From NCBI RefSeq assembly GCF_000191885.1, contig NZ_AEWI01000037.1, positions 97,749 to 161,748 on the forward strand: a DNA stretch of 64,000 nucleotides. The letters are read 5' to 3'. Origin of the DNA: Anaerophaga thermohalophila DSM 12881. GTDB lineage: Bacteria; Bacteroidota; Bacteroidia; Bacteroidales; Marinilabiliaceae. This document shows positions 1 through 7,846 of the stretch, one piece after another. Position 1 is the stretch's first letter. Every line of letters starts with the position of its first letter. The position numbers and the translations under genes are program-made. Under the pieces are notes generated by a model, which searched no databases, had not been told where the DNA came from, and worked only from the letters and a program-made list of their open reading frames with translations.

Positions 1-16
1 AAGTAATAAAATATAT

Positions 17-89
<73 letters not shown>

Positions 90-94
90 CTAAA

Positions 95-127
95 AACCGT
101 AAACCAATTGGTTTTACGGTTTTTTTA
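95..127 (+). terminator. rho-independent terminator after tRNA-fMet
   Basis: An inverted repeat of about 10 bp (ACCGTAAACC / GGTTTTACGGT) with an AATT loop is followed by seven T residues, directly downstream of the tRNA. It should end the tRNA transcript. Confidence 0.85.
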
Positions 128-205
128 TTCTTCAACAATCTGTCAGACTTTTACAATACACTGCAAACCAACTTTTTATGGCAAAAAGGTTTTGCTTATT
201 AATAT

Positions 206-337
206 TGAGTGCCGTATACTTTGTCAAAATCAAGGCGTTTTAAATTTTTGTACCGGAGTTAACTTATTGTTAATGAAGATGCAAAAATTTAAAACAACAA
301 CGAGATTGGCATCAAAGATGCTTTTTAGACCGGCCTC
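206..337. mobile_element. MITE family M, copy A
   Basis: A 132-bp imperfect inverted repeat starting TGAGTGCCGTAT and ending GCTTTTTAGACCGGCCTC. The arms meet near a GTTAAC centre. A 5-bp direct repeat AATAT flanks it (201-205 and 338-342), consistent with a target-site duplication. It has no coding capacity. The rest of 128-627 holds no gene I can support. Confidence 0.8.
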
Positions 338-627
338 AATATTCAGTATATCAAGATCATCTTATATCTAACTGTAAATCCAACGACCTGTTAACATAAC
401 TCACTAATAATAAAAGTATTACTATGCGTCCTGGCTTCATTTTAACGAACTATTGATCCTTAATTTAGCAGGGGAATTCTCTTTCAATAAACCATGCGAT
501 TTTAGTATCTGCAAAAGGCACCTTATGAACCAAAAAATAGATTACACTATTGATTTACATATTTGTTTTTCTTACATTGCAAGAGAAATTAAGAAAACCA
601 GCTTTAAGCATTACACAATAAATTAAA

Positions 628-2325
628 ATGAGAAACCTTCAACGCCTGTGCCTAACAGTAGTAATTTTATTTGCATTTATTTCTGTATCATCAGGTCAGG
701 ACAGAATTACCGGGAAAACCTTCGCCACCCGGTCCGAAGTAATCGGCGAAAAAGGAATGGTGGCTACAAGCCAGCCCCTTGCCACGCAAATTGGCATTGA
801 TGTTCTTAAGAAGGGAGGAACAGCCGTCGACGCTGCCATTGCTGCCAATGCGGCATTAGGTTTAATGGAACCCACGGGAAGCGGAATCGGAGGTGATCTG
901 TTTGCCATTGTATGGGATGCTCAAACCAAAAATCTTTATGGCATCAACGGAAGCGGACGTTCCCCCAGGTTGCTGACCATCGATTACTTTCTTTCAAACA
1001 GGATGGAAAAAATACCGGCTTACGGACCTTTAGCGGTTTCGGTGCCCGGTTGTGTCGATGCGTGGTTCGAACTTCATGACAAGTTCGGAAAATTATCCAT
1101 GAAAGAAATACTTCAGCCTGCAATCACCTATGCTGAAGAAGGTTTCCCCGTGACCGAACTTATCAGCCATTATTGGGCGCTTTCGCTCAAACGATTTTCT
1201 GAATACCCGAATGTAATAAGCACCTTTTCTATTGACGGGAAAGCCCCTGAAAAAGGAGATATTTTCAGGAATCCGAATCTTGCCGGTACCTATCGCTTAA
1301 TAGCAGAAGAAGGAAGAGATGCTTTTTATAACGGCCCCATTGCGGAAACCATCGTAAACTTTATACAAAACCAGGGCGGATTTTTATGTAAAGAGGATTT
1401 TTCACTTCATAAATCCGAATGGGTAGACCCAATACCTGTGGATTACCGGGGCTATACCCTGTGGGAACTTCCACCCAACGGCCAGGGAATCATCGCTCAG
1501 ATAATGCTCAACATTCTTGAAGGTTATGAATTTTCCCCTGAAGATTTTGGTACAGCTCGCCATTTACATCTTGTGACAGAAGCCAAAAAGCTGGCCTTCG
1601 AGGATCGAGCCAAATTTATCGCCGACCCTGATTTTGCAAATATTCCTCTCAACCAACTGCTATCCGATGAATATGCTGCAAAAAGAAGAGCTTTGATAGA
1701 TACTGCTAAAGCCGGCGCCTATTCACCCGGCACTGAATACCATAGCGAAACCGTTTATCTGACTGTGGCTGATCAATGGGGTAATATGGTATCGCTCATT
1801 CAAAGCAATTACCGGGGCATGGGATCGGGCATGGTTCCCCCGGAGCTGGGCTTTATGCTTCAAAACAGAGGAGAGCTTTTTTCCCTGAAACCCGGAGATG
1901 CCAACGAATATGCCCCGGGGAAGCGACCTTTTCATACAATCATTCCGGCTTTTGTTACCAAAGACGACAAACCCTGGTTAAGTTTCGGCGTAATGGGCGG
2001 CGATTTTCAACCCCAGGGACACGTTCAAATATTGATGAATCTGATTGACTTCAAGATGAATCTTCAGGAAGCAGGTGATGCTCCGAGATTTGCACATTCA
2101 GGCGGAAGTTCTCCTACCGGGATCAGAGAGAAATCCACCGGAGAAATCCATGCAGAAAAAGGCATACCGTACCAGACCATAAGAGCCTTAATGCAAATGG
2201 GACATAAAGTAACTTACGAATTGGGTATTTATGGTGGATTCCAGGGAATTATGTACGACCAGGAGAGAGGCATATATATCGGTGCTTCAGAGTCCAGAAA
2301 AGACGGACAAGCTGCTGGCTATTAG
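628..2325 (+). CDS. gamma-glutamyltransferase-like Ntn hydrolase, exported
   Basis: Residues 1-23 form a signal peptide ending SVSSG with Gln next. The rest matches the gamma-glutamyltranspeptidase fold: GSGIGGD near residue 90, the autoprocessing site with candidate nucleophile Thr375 (ETVYLTVAD, the equivalent of TTHxSVxD), and PGKRP near 433. It probably matures into two chains and hydrolyses gamma-glutamyl or related amides in the periplasm. The classical SSM motif that grips the glutamyl carboxylate reads HTI here. That points to the YwrD/acylase-like branch rather than a strict glutathione hydrolase. At 565 aa it is a usual family length. It stands alone, with no operon partner. Confidence 0.85.
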   Translation: MRNLQRLCLTVVILFAFISVSSGQDRITGKTFATRSEVIGEKGMVATSQPLATQIGIDVLKKGGTAVDAAIAANAALGLMEPTGSGIGGDLFAIVWDAQTKNLYGINGSGRSPRLLTIDYFLSNRMEKIPAYGPLAVSVPGCVDAWFELHDKFGKLSMKEILQPAITYAEEGFPVTELISHYWALSLKRFSEYPNVISTFSIDGKAPEKGDIFRNPNLAGTYRLIAEEGRDAFYNGPIAETIVNFIQNQGGFLCKEDFSLHKSEWVDPIPVDYRGYTLWELPPNGQGIIAQIMLNILEGYEFSPEDFGTARHLHLVTEAKKLAFEDRAKFIADPDFANIPLNQLLSDEYAAKRRALIDTAKAGAYSPGTEYHSETVYLTVADQWGNMVSLIQSNYRGMGSGMVPPELGFMLQNRGELFSLKPGDANEYAPGKRPFHTIIPAFVTKDDKPWLSFGVMGGDFQPQGHVQILMNLIDFKMNLQEAGDAPRFAHSGGSSPTGIREKSTGEIHAEKGIPYQTIRALMQMGHKVTYELGIYGGFQGIMYDQERGIYIGASESRKDGQAAGY

Positions 2326-2512
2326 TATATGAGTCTACTCCTAAAACCTGAGTTTCTTTTGCCAATCACATTGTTGCAGACTCATGCAAATATCTGCCAA
2401 AATCGAAAACGATAACATGTTAAATTATCACTATTAAAAAGCTATTCGTCAAAAGATTTTGGATTAATCTCAGTAAAAGTATTTTTTTGAAGCACGAATT
2501 TTTTTTTGAAGG

Positions 2513-2609
2513 TATGAAACGAGCATGACAAAGATTGTCTCAAAAGAACATGTATAAATCCTTGCATGCGAGTTCCATCCGACCTTAATAAATAAATTTT
2601 ATACGGATG
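2513..2609 (+). repeat. family L leader repeat, copy 1
   Basis: Full-length single-unit copy. It starts ATGAAACGAGCATG, contains GCATGCGAGTTCC in the middle, and ends with an A/T-rich tract and ATACGGATG. That final ATG is the start codon of the sensor kinase at 2607. Confidence 0.85.
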
Positions 2610-4097
2610 AATATTAGAGCCAGAATTGTGAAATTTTTACCCTCCCGCAGGAAATTCAGTTGCTCAGGAAATCCATCCGGGTTTTTTGCAAGCAAAGATG
2701 CTACCGAGTTAATTCGTTCGTTAAATTTTGACATACCTGAATCAAAAATCATTTCATCGATTGACACCCTTGCACTCAAAATATCAAAAACCAGCCAGGC
2801 CGAATATATATTGATAGCACGGTTAACCCCGGAACAAAAATTCCAGGTTGAAGCATTTACGCATGGTGACAAAATTGATCAGCAAAAAAAATCGCTGCAG
2901 TTTGAAACAAAACTACTGAGCGCTTTACTGGAAAATAATACTGCTCACAGCAATGATCCCGCTGAAATTTTGTCACCGATCGGAACCACAAAACATAGTG
3001 CTAAATCGGTAACAGCCATGTTACTCAAAAACAATGAGGGCATTTCCATAGGAGCAATTTTTGTTTTCTCGCAGAAAAAACACCCGACGCTAACCACCAT
3101 TAACTCTCTTCAGTTTTTTTCTTTCTTTGCAGCCTCCGAGTTAAGGCATCTCATCAACAAAGAAAAACTGGAAAAGAAAAACAAGGAGCTTTTAAGAACC
3201 GAAGAAGAACTAAAACTTAAGAACCAACTGCTGGACAACCTAAACCAGAACATTTCGAAAGCCAAACAGGTTGTTGACGAAAGCAGCCGGTTGCAATCGG
3301 CTTTTCTGGCCAATCTCAGTCATGAGATACGAACACCGATGAATGTAATTATGGGGTTTACCGAATTGCTGAGTGCCGAAAACATGTCGGCGGAACAGCG
3401 TTGTCATTACATCGACATAATCCAGCAAAACGGCACACGCCTTTTGCACATCATGGACTCTTTAATCGATATTTCACGTTTTCAGGCCAAAAATACCGGA
3501 AAAGAACAGGAAGCCTTCTCACTCAACCATATCATGAAGCAGCTTCATAACAACTATCTTTCGGAAATCACTATAACAGGGAAACCGCTGAATCTGAAAA
3601 TCACCCTTGGAGCGCCCGACGGGAAAGACATTGTATCACTTGATAAAGAAGCTACCTATAAAGTACTGAATCACCTTCTGGATAATGCCGTGAAATTCAC
3701 TGCATCAGGATATGTTCATTTCGGCTATGAAATGCGGGAAAAACATATTCTTTTCTTTGTAAAGGACAGCGGAACAGGTATCCCGGAAGGAAAAGAAAAT
3801 GTAATATTTGATCTCTTCAGACAGGGAGATTTGCGTCTGAGCCGTCAGTTTGGAGGAACAGGCCTCGGACTGGCCATTGCCAAACGTTACGTTAGTGCCA
3901 TGAACGGTCAGATATGGTGCCACAACAATGAAAACGAAAGATGTGGCGCTACCTTCAAATTCACTCTTCCATACCATCCTGAAATCAAAAAAGAACCCAT
4001 TTCTGATGATAAGTACCAGGGAAAAAGAGGAAACAGCGGCAGCATTCGACAGCTCCAGTCTTCAGCATCATCATCCAAACCAGAAAAACAACAATAA
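2607..4097 (+). CDS. soluble sensor histidine kinase
   Basis: No signal peptide or membrane segment is visible. Residues 1-190 form an unassigned, possibly GAF-like sensory region, followed by a coiled coil (about 180-230). HisKA contains the phospho-acceptor His239 in LSHEIRTP. The HATPase domain has an N box (LDNAVKFT), DSGTGIP and GGTGLGLAIAKR. The last 35 residues are polar low-complexity sequence. It would autophosphorylate and donate to an unknown regulator; no response regulator is adjacent. The start ATG lies exactly at the end of a family L repeat, so its leader is repeat-derived. It converges on ald 15 bp away. Confidence 0.88.
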   Translation: MNIRARIVKFLPSRRKFSCSGNPSGFFASKDATELIRSLNFDIPESKIISSIDTLALKISKTSQAEYILIARLTPEQKFQVEAFTHGDKIDQQKKSLQFETKLLSALLENNTAHSNDPAEILSPIGTTKHSAKSVTAMLLKNNEGISIGAIFVFSQKKHPTLTTINSLQFFSFFAASELRHLINKEKLEKKNKELLRTEEELKLKNQLLDNLNQNISKAKQVVDESSRLQSAFLANLSHEIRTPMNVIMGFTELLSAENMSAEQRCHYIDIIQQNGTRLLHIMDSLIDISRFQAKNTGKEQEAFSLNHIMKQLHNNYLSEITITGKPLNLKITLGAPDGKDIVSLDKEATYKVLNHLLDNAVKFTASGYVHFGYEMREKHILFFVKDSGTGIPEGKENVIFDLFRQGDLRLSRQFGGTGLGLAIAKRYVSAMNGQIWCHNNENERCGATFKFTLPYHPEIKKEPISDDKYQGKRGNSGSIRQLQSSASSSKPEKQQ

Positions 4098-4111
4098 AGA
4101 GACCGGAAAAA

Positions 4112-5341
4112 TTAAAAGGCGGCCATCAGCAATCCAATATCTTTGGAAGGAAGATTAAATTTTTCCCCGATAGTGCGATTGGTCAGGATCCCCTTGTAAA
4201 GGTAAAGACCGTGACTGACGCCCATATCCTCCTTTATTAGCTGGCTCACACCACCAGACATGGCCAGTCTCAACAAAACCGGGGCAAAAATATTGCTCAG
4301 AGCAATAGACGCCGTACGGGCAACCCGCGATGAAATATTATGTACCCTGTAGTGGATAACCCCATGATGGATTATAACCGGTTCCTGTTGGTTGGATGAA
4401 GCAGTCACAGTTTCAATACATCCCCCATTTCCCATGCTCAGGTCGACAATAATTGAGCCTGGTTTCATCCCGGCAATCTGTTCTTCCGAAATAAGGAAAC
4501 CACTCTGCGGGTCGAAATACCGTAAACTACCAATGACGGCATCGGCAGATTTCAAGGCTTTACTAAGCACCTGCGGATGAAGAATGGAAGTAAAAAGCCG
4601 TTGACCTACGTTTCGCTCAAGCTCACGCAAATTACGATAAGAATTATCAAACACTTTAACCTGACAACCAAGCCCCAACGCGGCCCTGACTGCAAATTCA
4701 CCGGCTGTTCCCGCCCCGATAACAACTACTTCGGCAGGCGAAATTCCAGTGATTCCGCCCAGAAGAACCCCTTTGCCGTCCTTTTCCTTACTTAGGTATT
4801 CGGAAGCAATCATAATGGCGGCATATCCTTCTATTTCACTCATGCTCCTGACAACCGGGTAGCATTCCGATTCGTCTTTCAGAAATTCATAAGCCAATGC
4901 ATTAATTTTCTTATGCATCAATTGCTGAATGGCGTTGCGATCCTGTTTCACAAGATGCAACAACGAAATTAACAGCTGCCCGGGAGATAATAACTGTCGT
5001 TCTTCTTCATCGGGAGGGGCTACTTTAAGAACAACATCACAGCGGAATGGATCTTCGTGATTATTGACAATGCGGGCACCTGCTTCAGAAAAGTCATGAT
5101 CGTAATAACTGGCAGCATTACCTGCGCCGCTTTCAATCACAATCTCATGCCCGTTGGCTGTTAACAGTTCTACCCCCTGAGGCGTTAAAGGAATGCGGTT
5201 TTCATCATCTTCGCGTTCGCAGGGAATACCAAAAGACATGGATTTCTGCTTTCTCCTCACTTCCATTAACTCCTCTTTGGGCATTAAGCCTGATTGGTTC
5301 ATGGCAAAATAATATGATGCACTTTCCCCGATGTCCCCCAT
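4112..5341 (-). CDS. ald: alanine dehydrogenase
   Basis: Catalyses NAD-dependent interconversion of L-alanine and pyruvate plus ammonia. The N-terminal AlaDh/PNT domain has the conserved start FGIPCEREDDENRIPLTP. The Rossmann segment carries VVIGAGTAGEFAVRAALGLG, and the C-terminal half contains GSIIVDLSMGNGG. It is about 409 aa, slightly longer than family members because of an extra N-terminal stretch; Met14 or a later Met could be the true start. It follows porX and tsaE on the same strand, an order I recall from other Bacteroidota, with a family M element between tsaE and ald. Confidence 0.88.
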   Translation of the reverse strand: MGDIGESASYYFAMNQSGLMPKEELMEVRRKQKSMSFGIPCEREDDENRIPLTPQGVELLTANGHEIVIESGAGNAASYYDHDFSEAGARIVNNHEDPFRCDVVLKVAPPDEEERQLLSPGQLLISLLHLVKQDRNAIQQLMHKKINALAYEFLKDESECYPVVRSMSEIEGYAAIMIASEYLSKEKDGKGVLLGGITGISPAEVVVIGAGTAGEFAVRAALGLGCQVKVFDNSYRNLRELERNVGQRLFTSILHPQVLSKALKSADAVIGSLRYFDPQSGFLISEEQIAGMKPGSIIVDLSMGNGGCIETVTASSNQQEPVIIHHGVIHYRVHNISSRVARTASIALSNIFAPVLLRLAMSGGVSQLIKEDMGVSHGLYLYKGILTNRTIGEKFNLPSKDIGLLMAAF

Positions 5342-5389
5342 ACGATAAATCGTTAGATACGAATTTTAAATGTGTTACGAAATAATTTA

Positions 5390-5534
5390 TGAGACTGGTA
5401 TAAAAATCATCTTTGTTACCAATCCCATTGTTGTTTTCAATTTTTGAAACCTCACTAACAACAATGAGTTAACGCCGGTAAAAAAATTTAAAACGCCATG
5501 ATTTTGAAAAAAATATGCTTTTTATACCGTACTC
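5390..5534 (-). mobile_element. MITE family M, copy D (degenerate)
   Basis: A full-length (145 bp) diverged copy read on the minus strand: one end is TGAGTACGGTATAAAAAGCA and the other, on the plus strand, TGAGACTGGTATAAAAA. The arms are imperfectly complementary. I see no matching target duplication, so it looks old. It fills most of the gap between tsaE and ald. Confidence 0.7.
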
Positions 5535-5752
5535 AATCATACAGCATATTAATAAAACCAAATACAGTAACCAAAAAAACAAATCATTCAAAATATTCAC
5601 AAGACAGGGACGCAGATGCAACCTGTCGATGCAGCCGGAATTTTATAGAACAACCGTGTACATGAAATTTTCTGCGGTCAAGTTACAAAAAAATATATCG
5701 AGTTCCGAAATTTTGAAGCATGGAAATGAAGACCGTAGCAGATGTATATAGC

Positions 5753-6175
5753 TTACTCTGTTGCCCGAATGGTACGGGAACCATCCGGATTTTCAATAAT
5801 TGTAACATCCAGGCGGTTATCGGGTAAAACATCGGCAACTTTCTCAGGCCATTCAATCAGGCAGATATGGTCACTGAAAAAGTAATCCTCATAACCCATA
5901 TCAAAAACTTCGATCACATTTTTTAACCGGTAAAAATCAAAATGATAAATAACAGTTCCATTATCAGTGGTATATTCATTAACCAAAGCAAAACTGGGGC
6001 TGGTCACCGTACCGGTTACCCCCATAACACGACACAAACCTTTGATAAAAGTGGTTTTACCCACGCCCATCTCGCCGTAAAATGCTACCACCTTGTGCTC
6101 ACGTAGCAGTGGCAAAAATTCCTTCGCCACTTTTTCAATTTCCTGTTCCGACTGTATGGTAAAAATGTGCATCAT
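5753..6175 (-). CDS. tsaE: tRNA threonylcarbamoyladenosine ATPase TsaE
   Basis: P-loop ATPase needed with TsaB/TsaD to make t6A37 in ANN-decoding tRNAs. Walker A is GEMGVGKTT, followed by TSPSFALVNEY, the HFDFYRL segment and a C-terminal IEWPEKV, all typical of the family. At about 140 aa it has the usual length. Two ATG codons (6175, 6172) precede HIFTIQSEQ; the upstream ATG at 6193 would add an atypical Cys-rich leader. It lies 60-80 bp downstream of porX on the same strand and is probably co-transcribed. Confidence 0.93.
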   Translation of the reverse strand: MMHIFTIQSEQEIEKVAKEFLPLLREHKVVAFYGEMGVGKTTFIKGLCRVMGVTGTVTSPSFALVNEYTTDNGTVIYHFDFYRLKNVIEVFDMGYEDYFFSDHICLIEWPEKVADVLPDNRLDVTIIENPDGSRTIRATE

Positions 6176-6255
6176 ATATTTACAACAGATCATTAGATTT
6201 GATATCAGATTTAAGACGATTCGTTCGTATAACCCTGATTAAAGCGTTGTTCCGG

Positions 6256-7809
6256 TTAAAGCGGGACGAGTTGTACCAGTGGAACCAGCATCTCTTCAAG
6301 CGAAATACCTCCGTGCTGAAATGTGTCTTTGTAATAATTAACGTAATAGTTGTAATTATTGGGGTAAGCAAAAAAATCATCTCCTTTGGCAAAAATATAA
6401 GAAGTAGACACATTGACCCGGGGAAGAAACGCACTTTCCGGTCTTTTTACTTCAAATACATCTTTTGCATTGTAGGCCAGATTCTTACCCTGTTTGAAGC
6501 GCAGATTTGTATTAGTATTGCGGTCACCCACCACTTTCAGAGGATGTTGTACACGTACGGAACCATGGTCGGAGGTAAGAATAACCCGCACCTTTTCTCC
6601 AGAAAGCTTCTTGAGTAAATCAAACAAGGGTGAATGCAAAAACCACGAACGTGTTAAAGAACGATAAGCCGACTCATCGGAAGCCAACTCGCGTATCATC
6701 TTCATTTCTGTCCGGGCATGCGATAACATATCAATAAAATTGAACACCAGAACGTTCAGATCGTAGGTTTTCAATTGCCCGGGATTATCGGCCAACCTCC
6801 TCCCGGCTTCCGTATCACTAATCTTATGATATGAGTAGGTAAAAGAACGCCGCATCCGTTTGAGAAAAGTACCTATCAACTCTTCTTCGTATTGATTACG
6901 GCCACCTTCGTCGTCCTCGTCTACCCACAAATCGGGATAAATCTCTTCTATCTGAGTGGGTAAAAGCCCCGAAAACAGAGCATTCCGGGCATACTGAGTT
7001 GCCGTTGGCAAAATACTGCAATACAGGTTATCAGCTACCACATCGAAATAAGGACGTATGTCATGACGAATGGTTTCCCATTGGTCGAGCCTGAAATTAT
7101 CGATGACTACCAAAACGACCCTTTCCCCTTTGTCAAGATGCGGAAGTACATAGTTTTTGAATACCCGGTGCGACATCATGGGACCGGAATTATCGGTGAG
7201 CCAGTTTTCATAGTTGTCTTTCACGGTTCGGGCAAACAGCTGGTTTGCTTCACTCTTCTGCATTTTCAATACCTCATCCATAGGACTGTTGGTACTTTGA
7301 AGCTCAAGTTCCCAGTAAACCAGCTTTTTATACACCTCACTCCACTCATTTATGCTGAGCCGGTCACTGAGCCTGAATCCGATGTTAGAGAACACGGCCT
7401 GATAATCGCTGGTTGCTTTTTGTGAAACCAGCCGATCGCGGTCAACATGTCTTTTTATCGATGACAGAATCTGGTTAGGCTTAACAGGCTTGATAAGGTA
7501 ATCAGCTATTTTGCTCCCTATGGCCTGATCCATTATGTCCTCTTCTTCACTTTTGGTTATCATGATCACGGGCAGGCTCGGTCTGATCTCCTTCATTTGA
7601 GAAAGGGTTTCGAGGCCACTCATGCCGGGCATATTTTCATCAAGAAAAACCAGATCAAAATTATGCTCTTCCAGAATATCAACAGCATCGTTCCCATTGG
7701 TTGCTGACTCTACAATGAATCCCTTTTCCTTTAGAAATATCAGATGTGATTTCAGGTGTTCCATTTCATCGTCCACCCAGAGTATCCTGATTTTTTTTGT
7801 CTCTTCCAT
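6256..7809 (-). CDS. porX: T9SS response regulator PorX (receiver + PglZ)
   Basis: Residues 1-125 are a receiver with DD near 13, phospho-acceptor Asp57 (VFLDENMP) and a conserved Lys in LIKP. Residues about 200-517 form a PglZ/alkaline-phosphatase-like domain with VVIDNFRLDQW and ILPTATQYARN. Thr271 falls in the position I recall as catalytic in Porphyromonas PorX, which degrades oligonucleotides. PorX works with PorY and an ECF sigma factor to control type IX secretion genes; neither partner is in the window. The start at 7809 gives the expected 517 aa, has GGAGAA upstream and leaves 37 bp to porW. A longer reading to 7893 would overlap porW. Confidence 0.93.
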   Translation of the reverse strand: MEETKKIRILWVDDEMEHLKSHLIFLKEKGFIVESATNGNDAVDILEEHNFDLVFLDENMPGMSGLETLSQMKEIRPSLPVIMITKSEEEDIMDQAIGSKIADYLIKPVKPNQILSSIKRHVDRDRLVSQKATSDYQAVFSNIGFRLSDRLSINEWSEVYKKLVYWELELQSTNSPMDEVLKMQKSEANQLFARTVKDNYENWLTDNSGPMMSHRVFKNYVLPHLDKGERVVLVVIDNFRLDQWETIRHDIRPYFDVVADNLYCSILPTATQYARNALFSGLLPTQIEEIYPDLWVDEDDEGGRNQYEEELIGTFLKRMRRSFTYSYHKISDTEAGRRLADNPGQLKTYDLNVLVFNFIDMLSHARTEMKMIRELASDESAYRSLTRSWFLHSPLFDLLKKLSGEKVRVILTSDHGSVRVQHPLKVVGDRNTNTNLRFKQGKNLAYNAKDVFEVKRPESAFLPRVNVSTSYIFAKGDDFFAYPNNYNYYVNYYKDTFQHGGISLEEMLVPLVQLVPL

Positions 7810-7846
7810 GGTAAATTCTCCTTCAAAACAACTTTCCCGACAGTCT

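Noticed and set aside
108..371. 87-aa reading frame after the tRNA
   Set aside because: It translates the MITE copy A and its flanks; no start signal and no family.
2513..2609. Family L considered as the promoter itself
   Set aside because: No exact TAnnTTTG box is found inside any copy, while exact boxes lie upstream of the porW and rnr copies; a leader role fits better.
5515..5751. 78-aa reading frame between tsaE and ald
   Set aside because: Begins in MITE copy D, low-complexity and AT-driven; no homology seen.
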